Below are positions 23,035 to 31,922 of a stretch of 36,132 nt of DNA, in pieces. The notes beneath the pieces are model-generated. The model saw only the letters and a program-made list of their open reading frames with translations. It had not been told where the DNA came from and did no database searches. This DNA is from Verrucomicrobiota bacterium (GTDB lineage: Bacteria; Verrucomicrobiota; Verrucomicrobiia; Limisphaerales; JAFGQR01), in NCBI GenBank assembly GCA_016935555.1, contig JAFGQR010000087.1, positions 1-36,132 of the forward strand. Direction: 5' to 3'. How positions within the stretch are numbered: position 1 is the stretch's first letter; the number at the start of each line of letters is the position of its first letter. The position numbers were made by a program, and so were the translations under genes.

Positions 23035-23823
23035 ATGAATCCACATTCACCAAACCGTTCGGCTCTGGACCGGCGCGCCTTTTTGAAAACCTCGGCGGTG
23101 TTGCTGGGCACCGCCGGCCTTGGGGGATTGTCCCAGGGCTGCAAAACCCGCCCGGCCGGCGCCGGGGGTGGCGCCTGGCGCGGCGGCATGAGCCCAAACG
23201 ATGTCGTGCTGTTCCAGGGCGACTCCATCACCGATGCGGGCCGAAGCCGGGACAAGGCGGGCGAGGCGAATCATCAGGCCGCGCTGGGTTCCGGCTATGC
23301 CTGGCTGGCGGCGGCGGCGTTGTTGCTTGACCGGCCGAATGACGGCCTGAAGGTCTACAACCGGGGGATTAGCGGCAACAAGGTGTATCAGTTGGCGGAG
23401 CGTTGGCAGCAAGACTGCCTGGACCTCAAGCCGAACCTGGTCAGCATTCTGATTGGGGTGAACGATCTTTGGCACCGGCTGAACGGGAAGTACGACGGCA
23501 CGGTGGACGTTTACGAGAAGGATTACCGGGCCCTGATCGAGCGGACGCGGCGGGGGCTGCCGGGCGTCAAGCTGGTCGTGTGCGAGCCGTTTGTGTTGCG
23601 GTGCGGCGCGGTGAACGAGAAATGGTTTCCGGCATTTGACGGCTACCGCGCCGCGGCCCGGCGCGTGGCGGATGAGTTCGGGGCCGTCTTTGTGCCGTTC
23701 CAGGGGATGTTCGACGAGGCGGTGAAGCTGGCTCCGCCGCAGCATTGGGCCGGCGACGGCGTGCATCCCACCGCATTCGGTGCCGCGCTGATGGCGCGGC
23801 AATGGTTGAAGAGCGCCGGGTGA
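23035..23823 (+). CDS. Tat-exported SGNH/GDSL hydrolase
   Basis: A 262-residue esterase-like protein. The signal contains D-R-R-A-F-L-K, a Tat motif, and ends at G-L-S-Q-G-C, so it may be a lipidated Tat substrate. The catalytic set is complete: S64 in FQGDSITDAG (block I), glycine in NRGISGNK (block II), asparagine in IGVND (block III), and D241/H244 in GDGVHPT (block V). These enzymes commonly remove acetyl or other ester groups from polysaccharides. It sits 97 bases before a Tat-exported Gfo/Idh gene and opposite the beta-helix gene, which supports a role in polysaccharide processing. The long open frame before 23035 is discarded because it runs antisense through the beta-helix gene. Confidence 0.9.
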   Translation: MNPHSPNRSALDRRAFLKTSAVLLGTAGLGGLSQGCKTRPAGAGGGAWRGGMSPNDVVLFQGDSITDAGRSRDKAGEANHQAALGSGYAWLAAAALLLDRPNDGLKVYNRGISGNKVYQLAERWQQDCLDLKPNLVSILIGVNDLWHRLNGKYDGTVDVYEKDYRALIERTRRGLPGVKLVVCEPFVLRCGAVNEKWFPAFDGYRAAARRVADEFGAVFVPFQGMFDEAVKLAPPQHWAGDGVHPTAFGAALMARQWLKSAG

Positions 23824-23920
23824 ACGGTGTTGAATACGCACGGCCGGCGGGCGTCCATGATGTGATGGCGTTCCGGGATACGGAGCGCGCGAAACCAACA
23901 ACCCATAGCGAGACTGAACC

Positions 23921-25375
23921 ATGCCAAACCTGACTCGTCGCAACTTCCTCAAGTACTCCGTGGCGGCCGGCACCACCGCCTTGATCTGTGGCACCGGGGC
24001 GACGCCCCGCGTCCTGGGGGCCAACGACCGTCTGCGGATTGCCGTGGCGGGGGTGAATGGTCGTGGCGGCAACCACATCAGCGGCTGGCTGGGCCAGCCG
24101 AACGTGGAGATTGCCTACCTCATAGAACCCGACCGGCGGGTGCTCGAGAACGCGCTAAAGTCTCTGGAGAAGAAAATTGCGGGGAAATACACGTGCCGGG
24201 GCGTCGCGGACGTTCGCCAGGCGCTCGAGGACAAGAACCTCGACGCCATCTCGGTCGCCACGCCCAACCACTGGCACTCGCTCATGACCATCTGGTCCGC
24301 CCAGGCCGGCAAACATGTGTATGTCGAAAAACCCCTGAGCCACGACATCGCCGAGGGCCGCGTCGCCCTCGAGGCGCAGAAGAAATACGGCGTGGTTGTG
24401 CAGCACGGCACCCAAAGCCGCAGCAGCGCCGCCAACGCGGGGCTCCACCAGGCCATCCATGAGGGGAAGTTCGGCAAGCTGAAGATCTCCTACGGCTACG
24501 CCTGCAAACCGCGCTCGGGCATCGGTTTCAAGCAACCGTCCGATCCGCCGGCGAACCTGGACTGGAACCTTTGGCGCGGTCCGGCGGTCATTCCGCAGTT
24601 TCACGCGAACTTCGTCCATTACAACTGGCACTGGTTCTGGCTCACGGGCAATGGCGAACTCAACAACCAGGGCACCCACCAGCTGGACATGGCGTATTGG
24701 GCGCTCGACCCCGGGGTGACCCACCCCGTTCGCGCCATGGCGATTGGAGGCCGGTTCAAATGGGAGGACCAGGGTGAAACGCCCAACACACTCTTCGGGA
24801 TCGCGGAATACCCCAACGGCCAGTACGTCTTCTTCAACGTCCGCAATGTGAACTACCAGGGCTACCCGCACCAGGTCGAGAACGAGTATTACTTCGAGGA
24901 CGGCGGCAGGATCGTCAAGGGCAGGTATTACGCCAGAGGCAGCACCCAGGGCGAAAAAGTGTCCGTGCCGCCCGGCAAGGTCACGCCGGGGGGCAACTAC
25001 GGCAGTTTCATCGCCGCCTGCCGCGCGGGCAAGCCTGAGATGGCCAACGGCAACGCTGCGCAGGCGCATTACAGCTGCACGCTGGGCCACGTGATCAACA
25101 ACTCGTATCGCCTGGGCCGGAAAGTGCCGTTCAACGAGAAAGCCGGCCGCTTTGGCGACAACCGGGACGCCTACGAACACTTCATGAAGCTGCACGCCCT
25201 CATGCGCGACGGCGCCGGCGTCCCCGAGAACGGCGCCCAATACATCGTGGGCCCCTGGCTCACGTTCGATCCCAAGACCGAGCGGTTCACAGGCGACTTC
25301 GCCGCCGAAGCCAATCGCCTGGTCCAGGACCCCCGACGCCCCGGCTTCGAATTGCCCGCGCCGGACAAGGTCTGA
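23921..25375 (+). CDS. Tat-exported Gfo/Idh/MocA-family oxidoreductase
   Basis: A 484-residue NAD(P)-binding oxidoreductase. The start LTRRNFLKYSVAAGTTAL is a textbook Tat signal. RIAVAGVNGRGGNHI near 46-60 is the dinucleotide-binding motif, and SVATPNHWHSL near 110-120 is typical. The E-K-P motif is intact with K137 in VYVEKPLSHD, in contrast to the other member at 5599. HQLDMAYWAL sits in the C-terminal substrate domain. This long, Tat-exported subtype is expanded in Verrucomicrobiota and Planctomycetota and is thought to act on sugars or glycosides in the periplasm; the reaction here is unknown. It probably shares a transcript with the SGNH hydrolase. Confidence 0.9.
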   Translation: MPNLTRRNFLKYSVAAGTTALICGTGATPRVLGANDRLRIAVAGVNGRGGNHISGWLGQPNVEIAYLIEPDRRVLENALKSLEKKIAGKYTCRGVADVRQALEDKNLDAISVATPNHWHSLMTIWSAQAGKHVYVEKPLSHDIAEGRVALEAQKKYGVVVQHGTQSRSSAANAGLHQAIHEGKFGKLKISYGYACKPRSGIGFKQPSDPPANLDWNLWRGPAVIPQFHANFVHYNWHWFWLTGNGELNNQGTHQLDMAYWALDPGVTHPVRAMAIGGRFKWEDQGETPNTLFGIAEYPNGQYVFFNVRNVNYQGYPHQVENEYYFEDGGRIVKGRYYARGSTQGEKVSVPPGKVTPGGNYGSFIAACRAGKPEMANGNAAQAHYSCTLGHVINNSYRLGRKVPFNEKAGRFGDNRDAYEHFMKLHALMRDGAGVPENGAQYIVGPWLTFDPKTERFTGDFAAEANRLVQDPRRPGFELPAPDKV

Positions 25376-25513
25376 TTCACAGATGTCACGTCGCGCTCCG
25401 CCGGATCAAGGTATTCGGAGTCCCTCAAAGCGGGTTGACGGTCAGGGTTTCCTGTCAGTGGCCGGGTGGAGCTTGCAGCCGGCTGTCCACGAACACGACG
25501 TCGGCGTTATGGG

Positions 25514-27475
25514 TCAGTGGGGTATGCGGGTCGCCGTGTGTGGATCGGCAAGGGCGCCTGGTAGGAGCATGGCCTTTGGCGGGACCTGGCTTGCACCGGG
25601 CCTGAAGTCCGCGACCGGCCCGACCATGGGTATGCGCAACAAGCTGCTTTGCAAACCCAGCACGTAGGCGGTGTTTGCGGGGTCCACGGTCACCACCCAT
25701 TCGGGGGAAGCCGCCACGACCACCAGCCCGAGCTGATGCCCGGCCGGGACGATGATGTCGTTGGGGATCATGTCAATGGTGAGGCGGTGGGTGCCCGGGT
25801 GATCGAGCCTGGCCCATCCCCGGGAGAGCACTTGCAGGGGAGTGTGTCCGATGCGCCGGGCGACATCGAAGTAGCAGGCATCGTCGCCGGCCGTGGCGTC
25901 ACCCCAGCAGGTCAGCGTCTCCGTGGTGACCACGCCCTCGCCCTCGCTGAGGACCCTTTCAGCGTCGCCGTAGTCAACCAATTCCACGCCGACCTGGCCC
26001 GTCGGGGCGGAATGTGTGACTTCCAGCTCGAACTGGGGAGCGCCGCTGATGCGGAGCGCACGGGTGAGGAGGCCCGTGGTGAAGAGCAGCCGGTTCGGGT
26101 TGTCCCCAGCGGTGATAGCGGTCGCTTCCGTCTGCGTTGGGTTGTTGACCCAGCCGAGGTGGTCCTTTGATCCGGGGCCGAGGACGAGCCGGCCGTCCGC
26201 CCGCGGGGCCAGGCGTGCCTCGTGTTCCCGGACCGGCCAGTCGCCGGCCTCGACCCAATGCCCGGGCGCGTTTTCGACCCACACGGATGGTTCTCTGTCG
26301 ATGCCGTTTTCAATGCCCCAGAGCTGGTGATCAAACCATCGGTGCAGTGTTTGGACCCAAAGTTGACGGTCAGAGTCGAAAGGGTCAACATGCCCAACCC
26401 GGGTCAGCCACAGTTTGCGTTGGACATGAGAATCGCCCAGCAGCTTCCACCACCGGGCGAAGTTGGGGGTCTTGACGTTATCGTCCTGAAGGCCATGAAC
26501 GATGAAGACACTCGCCTTCACCTGGGAGGCGTCGGTGGTCAAACCGGCGCGGTAGTCACGGGCCGCCCAGAAGTCGGTGTAGGCACCGGTCTCGTCGCCA
26601 TCCTCGGCGTCCAACTTCGCAAAGCACGGACCGCAGTCAACCGGGAGCGTTCTGTTCCCGGCCACGTAATCTGAGAGGTAACTGGGATAATCATAAGAAA
26701 ATGGCAGGTTCTGGTAACGATCGTAATCGTACCACGAGCTGATGGCACCGATGGGGACGATTGTTTTCAATCCGGGCACGCCCATCGCGGCAACGCCGTT
26801 GGCCAGGGTACCGTCGTACGATTTGCCGATCATGCCCACCATCCCGTTGCTCCATTTCGCATGCGCGGGATTACCGTGGCGGTCGACCGCGGTGGCCCTG
26901 CCGTTTAGCCAGTCGATGACCGCTTTGACCGACAGGAGGTCCGATGCGGCGCCTTGGTCGGAACAGCCGCTCGAGCGTGCCGTGCCTGCCATGTCCACGG
27001 CGACAAATGCATAGCCCCGCGGCACGAAGTAATTGTCATAGAAGAGCGGAAAGGTCGTGGGGTTGCCATTGGCATCATAATCTTTCATCTCGAACTCGTT
27101 GCCTCGGCCGAGACAGAGGTAATAAGGGCTGGCGACCATGATCACGGGCACCTTTGCAGTGCCATCAAGCTCCCATGGGCGGATGATGTCTGCAGCGGCC
27201 AGCAAAGGCCCCCCGCAGCCGTTGAAGTCGGGCACGCGCACCCACACTGACTCACGTATGGCCCCCGGGTAGTCGTAAGCCGGGCTGGTGACGCCGTTGA
27301 CCAGGACATAAGGCTGCTCCGCTGAACGGGTCCGGGTCCCCATCTCGGCTGCCGCTGAGGCGAACCTGGCCGGGCCGGCAGGGTTCACCCGGATGGTGGC
27401 GCCGTCGGCAGGGAGCCTCAGGAGCATCAGACATCCCGACAACAAAACCCACATTTTCCACATGGCTTTACTCAT
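25514..27475 (-). CDS. Secreted CocE/NonD-type alpha/beta hydrolase, Xaa-Pro dipeptidyl-peptidase-like
   Basis: A 653-residue serine hydrolase with a signal peptide (MSKAMWKMWVLLSGCLMLL through about A-D-G-A). The alpha/beta-hydrolase part includes VIMVASPYYLCLGRGNEF, DMAGTARSSGCSDQG and the nucleophile S219 in GMIGKSYDGT. The aspartate is in VHGLQDDNV and the histidine in VGHVDPF. The C-terminal beta-rich domain (about 420-640; FELEVTHSAPTGQVGV, TIDMIPNDIIVPAGHQLGLVV) is the usual X-Pro dipeptidyl-peptidase C-terminal domain. Closest in feel to secreted PepX-like enzymes of Gram-positive bacteria. In-frame ATGs at 27499 and 27490 would lengthen the n-region; 27475 looks best. The sequence seems less GC-skewed than its neighbours, which hints at transfer. 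Likely role: peptide use or esterase. Confidence 0.85.
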   Translation of the reverse strand: MSKAMWKMWVLLSGCLMLLRLPADGATIRVNPAGPARFASAAAEMGTRTRSAEQPYVLVNGVTSPAYDYPGAIRESVWVRVPDFNGCGGPLLAAADIIRPWELDGTAKVPVIMVASPYYLCLGRGNEFEMKDYDANGNPTTFPLFYDNYFVPRGYAFVAVDMAGTARSSGCSDQGAASDLLSVKAVIDWLNGRATAVDRHGNPAHAKWSNGMVGMIGKSYDGTLANGVAAMGVPGLKTIVPIGAISSWYDYDRYQNLPFSYDYPSYLSDYVAGNRTLPVDCGPCFAKLDAEDGDETGAYTDFWAARDYRAGLTTDASQVKASVFIVHGLQDDNVKTPNFARWWKLLGDSHVQRKLWLTRVGHVDPFDSDRQLWVQTLHRWFDHQLWGIENGIDREPSVWVENAPGHWVEAGDWPVREHEARLAPRADGRLVLGPGSKDHLGWVNNPTQTEATAITAGDNPNRLLFTTGLLTRALRISGAPQFELEVTHSAPTGQVGVELVDYGDAERVLSEGEGVVTTETLTCWGDATAGDDACYFDVARRIGHTPLQVLSRGWARLDHPGTHRLTIDMIPNDIIVPAGHQLGLVVVAASPEWVVTVDPANTAYVLGLQSSLLRIPMVGPVADFRPGASQVPPKAMLLPGALADPHTATRIPH

Positions 27476-27740
27476 GGCGATGGTTGCCATGTAACACAAG
27501 TTGCGGGTGAAATCAAGGCGTCAGTGTCGTTCGCGGCGGTTTGGTGCATCCGATTTCAAGGCGTCTCCTCGCGGCGCTCGCCGTCTGCCCCCACGGCGCA
27601 CGCGGCCATGAACCCCACCTCTCTGGCGTCTCTGGCAACAGAAGCGTTCTTGGCGGATTCCCCCTGGGGGCAACCTGGCGGAGGATGGACGGGGCTTGAG
27701 AGGACGGGGCCAGAGGCAGAATGAGATCTCCGACGGCCTG
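27476..27740. other. Spacer between parC and the hydrolase gene
   Basis: Both flanking genes point left, so this spacer holds the end of the parC transcript and the promoter of the hydrolase. On the minus strand a TTGATT (27511-27516) lies 17 bases from TACATG (27488-27493), a weak promoter match just ahead of the hydrolase start. CCCCCTGGGGG at 27660-27670 is palindromic but too tight for a good stem. No gene is visible. Confidence 0.4.
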
Positions 27741-29915
27741 CTAGGCGAAGCGCAGCTGGGTGGTGGCGTCCCCGGCGTTCCAGCCGCGTGGGGGCTTGTC
27801 GTTGATGACGGACACGTCCTTGATGGAGATTTGGCGGCCCCGGGTTTTGGGGCTTTTGACTTCGATTTCGGAGGGTTTGCAGGTTTGCTGGTTGATTTTC
27901 TGGTAGGGGGCGGGTTTGTATTTGATGTAGAGGGTGTCGGGGGTGTCCGGGGTGAAGAAGAGCACCTTGGATTTTTGGGGGATGCAGTGGTAGATCTTGT
28001 TGAGGATGGTGCCGCCGAAGGTGAAGCGTTTGAGGTAGGAGGCGTCGCGGTTGGTATAGGCCAGGGTGAAGACGCGGTCGCGATCGGGCAGTCCGCAGTA
28101 GACGAGGTGGGGGCCGACGAAGAGTTTTTCTGGCAATTCGACGACCTTGTAATTGCCGTCGCGGAAGACCAGGAGCAGCTTGTCGAACTTGGTGCACTCG
28201 AGTTTGAACTCGTCGCCGGCGATTTTGCAGCCGACGTAGCCGGACGCGGGGTCATAGGCGACTTTGAACGCCTTGAAGGCGACTTCTTTGGCATCGACTT
28301 CGTCGTAGCGGCTGGATTTGGTGAGGCGGGGGTAGAGGGAACCGTAGTTTGCGATGAGGGCTTCGAGGTGGGCGATGGCGTAACGGGTCAGGTTGCGGAG
28401 GTCTTTCTGGGTTTGCACCAGGTCGGCCCGGACGCGGATGATCTCCTGGCGGTGTTGGTTGATGTCGAACAGCGAAATGCGGCGGATCCGAACGCCCAGC
28501 AGGCGCTCGACGTCGTCGTCGGTGAGATCGCGTGCGAGTTCGCGGCGGAACGGGGCGAAGCCGGCGCGGACGGTTTGGAGGATGGCCTCGCGGGTTTTGC
28601 ACGGTTCGAGGCGTTTGTAGATGCGCTCCTCGATAAAGATGCGTTCGAGGGTGCGGGCGTGCAGGTCGTCCTGGAGTTTGCGCTGTTGGAGTTCGAGTTG
28701 GCGTTTGAGGACGTCGAGGAGCTGGGCGGTGTTGTCGCGCAGGACTTCGGACACGGTCAATTCGGCGGGGCGGTTGTCCTTGATGACGACGATGCGGCTG
28801 GCGATGGAGACTTCGCAGTTGGTGAAGGCGTAGAGGGCGTCGGCGAGCTTGTCGGCGCTGACGCCCGGGGGGGCCTTGACTTCGATTTCGACGGCTTCGG
28901 AGGTGAAATCGTTGACGCTGCGGACCTTGAGTTTGCCCTTGCGGGCGGCGTCCTCGATGGAGGCAATGAGCGACTCGGTGGTGGTGGTGGGCGGGATTTC
29001 GCGGATAAGGACGGTTGAGTCGTCCTTGATGTGGATTTTGGCGCGGACCTTGACGGTGCCCTTGCCGTCGGCGTAGCCGCGAGCGTCCATGAGGCCGCCG
29101 GTGGGGAAGTCGGGCAGCAGTTTGAAGGGTTGTTTTTTGAGGATGGCGATTTGGGCCTGGAGCAGTTCGGGGAAGTTGTGGGGGAGGATGCGGGAGGACA
29201 AGCCGACGGCGATGCCTTCGGTGCCGAGCATGAGGGCGAGGGGGAGTTTGCAGGGGAGGGTGACGGGCTCGCGGTTGCGTCCGTCGTAGCTGGGGACGAA
29301 CTCGGTGATTTCGTCGTTGAACAATTCGGTGCGGGCCAGGTCGGTCAGGCGGCACTCGATGTATCTCGGGGCGGCGGGCGGGTCGCCGGTGAAGAGGTTG
29401 CCGAAGTTGCCCTGGCCCTCGATGAGGTACCGTTTACTGGCCAGGACGACCAGCGCCTCGGCGATCGAGGCGTCGCCGTGGGGATGGAACTGCATGCAAT
29501 GGCCGACGACGCTGGCGACCTTGATGAACCGGCCGTCGTCCTTTTGGTGGAGCGACCACAGGATCCGCCGCTGCACCGGCTTCAAGCCGTCGGCGAGGTT
29601 GGGGATGGCGCGGTCGCGGATGACGTAGGAGGCGTATTCGAGGAAGCTGCGGTCGACGCGGCGGTGCAGGGCCAGTTCGATGTGTTCGGGTCGGAAGGGG
29701 CGATGGGGGCCTGGGGCGGCAACGGCTTCGGCGACGATTTCGGCATGGCGGCTGCCTTTGCGGTTTCCATTGCCGTTGCCATCGCCCCGGCTTGGCCCGC
29801 CGGCGGCCGCGGCGGGGACGCCCGCCGCGTGCACCTGCTCCGGAGCGCCGCCGTCCATGGGGCCGGTGATCTCAAGATCCATTTGGCCGGGTGGGGTTTT
29901 GCGTTTGCTGGGCAT
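27741..29915 (-). CDS. DNA topoisomerase IV subunit A-type protein (ParC/GyrA family)
   Basis: A 724-residue DNA-cleaving subunit of a type IIA topoisomerase. The first 72 residues form a glycine/asparagine/alanine-rich extension. The breakage-reunion domain then starts (YASYVIRDRAIPNLADGLKPVQRRILW), with the catalytic tyrosine Y185 in AAPRYIECR. In the quinolone-pocket helix HPHGDASIAEA the usual serine is A149 while the acidic residue E153 is kept. A long coiled-coil region lies around 400-520. The C-terminal part is short and I see no clear GyrA-box (QRRGGKG) for DNA wrapping, which favours decatenating ParC over gyrase. It begins nine bases after the parE-type gene's stop, so they form one operon. 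Similar subunits occur in Bacteroidota and Chlamydiae. Confidence 0.88.
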   Translation of the reverse strand: MPSKRKTPPGQMDLEITGPMDGGAPEQVHAAGVPAAAAGGPSRGDGNGNGNRKGSRHAEIVAEAVAAPGPHRPFRPEHIELALHRRVDRSFLEYASYVIRDRAIPNLADGLKPVQRRILWSLHQKDDGRFIKVASVVGHCMQFHPHGDASIAEALVVLASKRYLIEGQGNFGNLFTGDPPAAPRYIECRLTDLARTELFNDEITEFVPSYDGRNREPVTLPCKLPLALMLGTEGIAVGLSSRILPHNFPELLQAQIAILKKQPFKLLPDFPTGGLMDARGYADGKGTVKVRAKIHIKDDSTVLIREIPPTTTTESLIASIEDAARKGKLKVRSVNDFTSEAVEIEVKAPPGVSADKLADALYAFTNCEVSIASRIVVIKDNRPAELTVSEVLRDNTAQLLDVLKRQLELQQRKLQDDLHARTLERIFIEERIYKRLEPCKTREAILQTVRAGFAPFRRELARDLTDDDVERLLGVRIRRISLFDINQHRQEIIRVRADLVQTQKDLRNLTRYAIAHLEALIANYGSLYPRLTKSSRYDEVDAKEVAFKAFKVAYDPASGYVGCKIAGDEFKLECTKFDKLLLVFRDGNYKVVELPEKLFVGPHLVYCGLPDRDRVFTLAYTNRDASYLKRFTFGGTILNKIYHCIPQKSKVLFFTPDTPDTLYIKYKPAPYQKINQQTCKPSEIEVKSPKTRGRQISIKDVSVINDKPPRGWNAGDATTQLRFA

Positions 29916-29924
29916 GGGGGATTC

Positions 29925-31763
29925 CTAATCCTCGACCGGCACGACGAGCCGATCCATGATGTAGTCCTTGCGGTCGGGAGTGTTGCGGCCCATGTAGAAA
30001 TCCAGGATCGGCGCCACGTCGGGTTTGGGGGCGTGTTCGACCCGGCTGAGCCGCATCTGGGTGCCGATGAACTGTTTGAACTCGCCCGGGGAGATTTCGC
30101 CGAGGCCTTTGAAGCGGGTGATTTCGGCTTTGCTGCCCAGGGTTTTCACGGCCCGGTCGCGCTCGGATTCCGTGTAGCAGTAGAGGGTGCTGTCCTTGTG
30201 GCGGACGCGGAACAGGGGGGTTTCGAGCACGTGGAGGTGGCCGTCGTGCACCAAGGCGTCGAAGAACCGGAAGAAGTAAGTGATCATGAGGTTCCGGATA
30301 TGGAGGCCGTCGACGTCGGCGTCGGTGGCGAGGATGACTTTCTGGTAGCGCAGGCCTTCGATGCTGTCCTCGATATTGAGGCTCTGCATGAGGTTGTAGA
30401 GCTCGTCGTTTTTGTAGACGACGTCGCGTTTGAGGTCCCAGACGTTGAGGGGTTTGCCTTTGAGCACGAAGATGGCCTGGGTGTTGACGTCGCGGCAGCT
30501 GACGATCGATCCGGCTGCCGACTGGCCCTCGGTGATGAAGATCATCGTGTCGAGACCCTTGCCGCGTTTCTTGTCCAGGTGGTGCTTGCAGTCCTTGAGT
30601 TGGGGGATGCGGATGGAGATGGCCCGGGCGCGCTCGCGCGCCAGTTTTTTGACCTGCTGGAGCTCCTTGCGCAGCTGCTGGGTGTCCTTGATTTTCCCGA
30701 GCATCGTTTCGGTGACCGCCTTGTTGCGATGGAAGAACTGCAGCAATTCCTCCCGCACCTTGTTCACGAGGTCGGACCGGATCTCGGTGTTGCCGAGCTT
30801 GTTTTTCGTCTGGGATTCGAACACGGGGTTTTGGAGGCGGATGGCGACGGCGCCGATCATGCTTTCGCGCACGTCATCGCCGTCGTAGCTGGCGGATGCG
30901 AACTCGTTGACCGCCTTGAGCAGGCCTTCGCGGAAGGCGCTGAGGTGGGTGCCGCCGTCCGTGGTGTATTGGCCGTTGACGAACGAGTAGAACGTTTCGC
31001 CGTAGCGGCTGTTGCTGTGGGTGAAGCAGAACTCGAGCATCCTGCTGGTGTAATGCAGGGGCGGGTAGATCGGCTCGCCGCCATCCGCCTTCAGGTCTTC
31101 CATGATCAGGTCGAGCAGCCCCAGGCGCGATTGGAAGGTCTGCCCGTTGAACACCAGGCGGAGGCCGCTGTTGAGGTAGCTGTAATGCCGCAGCCGCTTC
31201 TCGATGTGTTCGGGCTGGTAGGTGAAATCCTGGAAGATCTCCGGGTCGGGCTCGAACTCGATGAATGTGCCGTCGGGTTCGTGGGCGGCCTTGCCCTTTT
31301 TTTCCGATTTCAGCCGTCCCTGTCTGAAGGCGGCTTCGACGTATTCCCCGCCGCGATGGCTGCGGACGAGGAAGTGCTTGGCGAGGGCGTTGACGGCCTT
31401 GGTGCCGACGCCGTTCAGGCCCACGCTGAACTGGAAGACTTGGTCGTTGTATTTGGCGCCGGTGTTGATCTTGGAGACGCAATCCACGACTTTGCCCAGG
31501 GGGATGCCCCGGCCGAAATCGCGCACGTTGACGCGCGGGCCGTTGATGGTGATGCGGATCTCGCGCCCGTGGCCCATGATGAATTCGTCGACGGCGTTGT
31601 CGATGACCTCCTTGAGCAGGATGTAGCAGCCGTCGTCGTAATGCGAGCCGTTGCCCACGCGCCCGATGTACATGCCAGTGCGCAGGCGGATATGCTCCAG
31701 CGAGGACAGGGTCTTGATCTTGCTTTCGTCGTACTGGTGTTGGGGTTGTGGTTTCTCTGCCAT
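29925..31763 (-). CDS. DNA topoisomerase IV subunit B-type protein (ParE/GyrB family)
   Basis: A 612-residue ATPase subunit partnered with the parC-type gene downstream. GHKL ATPase motifs are EVIDNAVDEFIMGHG (with the catalytic glutamate and magnesium-binding asparagine), DFGRGIPLG, and VGLNGVGTKAVNAL. The transducer lysine region follows (QTKNKLG). The TOPRIM domain has FITEGQSAAGS near 409-419 and ATDADVDGLH near 480. The usual EGDSA is EGQSA here (Q414). The C-terminal segment ends with F-Y-M-G-R-N-T-P-D-R. I chose MAEKPQPQ at 31763 over an upstream start at 31844, because the additional residues run into the divergent argB spacer and look non-protein-like. Confidence 0.9.
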   Translation of the reverse strand: MAEKPQPQHQYDESKIKTLSSLEHIRLRTGMYIGRVGNGSHYDDGCYILLKEVIDNAVDEFIMGHGREIRITINGPRVNVRDFGRGIPLGKVVDCVSKINTGAKYNDQVFQFSVGLNGVGTKAVNALAKHFLVRSHRGGEYVEAAFRQGRLKSEKKGKAAHEPDGTFIEFEPDPEIFQDFTYQPEHIEKRLRHYSYLNSGLRLVFNGQTFQSRLGLLDLIMEDLKADGGEPIYPPLHYTSRMLEFCFTHSNSRYGETFYSFVNGQYTTDGGTHLSAFREGLLKAVNEFASASYDGDDVRESMIGAVAIRLQNPVFESQTKNKLGNTEIRSDLVNKVREELLQFFHRNKAVTETMLGKIKDTQQLRKELQQVKKLARERARAISIRIPQLKDCKHHLDKKRGKGLDTMIFITEGQSAAGSIVSCRDVNTQAIFVLKGKPLNVWDLKRDVVYKNDELYNLMQSLNIEDSIEGLRYQKVILATDADVDGLHIRNLMITYFFRFFDALVHDGHLHVLETPLFRVRHKDSTLYCYTESERDRAVKTLGSKAEITRFKGLGEISPGEFKQFIGTQMRLSRVEHAPKPDVAPILDFYMGRNTPDRKDYIMDRLVVPVED

Positions 31764-31922
31764 ACGTCGCAACCACACGATATTGGGTGTCGCGACCCTC
31801 TTGACAACAAGAAACAGTGTGGGAATCGCGCTTGCCGCCGGCAACCGCCGGATGCGCCGCCGGCACCCCGGCTTTCAGAAAGTCAGTTGCATTCGGCCCC
31901 GCCCTGCCGTTTCATCCGTCGC
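31764..31922. promoter_or_regulatory. Divergent spacer between parE-type gene and argB
   Basis: A 159-base back-to-back spacer that should contain promoters for both directions. A perfect TTGACA (31801-31806) is present on the plus strand, pointing toward argB, but no good -10 box lies 16-18 bases on (GAATCG/AATCGC). No operator-like palindrome is seen. The argB start has no Shine-Dalgarno sequence. Confidence 0.35.

Noticed and set aside
25455-25516. Alternative C-terminus of the PepX-like hydrolase in another frame (ending N-A-D-V-V-F-V-D-S-R-L-Q), suggesting a frameshift
   Set aside because: The alternative ending looks protein-like, but the main frame already covers the full C-terminal beta domain (L-L-R-I-P-M-V-G), and I cannot align the extra part to the family.
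27660-27670. CCCCCTGGGGG as a terminator for parC
   Set aside because: The palindrome leaves only one base for a loop; with a realistic loop the stem has four pairs and no T tract follows.
31801-31828. Sigma-70 promoter for argB starting with a perfect TTGACA
   Set aside because: No acceptable -10 hexamer occurs 16-18 bases downstream, so only the spacer is reported.
29031-31922. Long plus-strand frame running into argB, antisense to both topoisomerase genes
   Set aside because: Only the part from 31923 shows the acetylglutamate kinase motifs. The rest is the reverse reading of parE/parC and has no family features.
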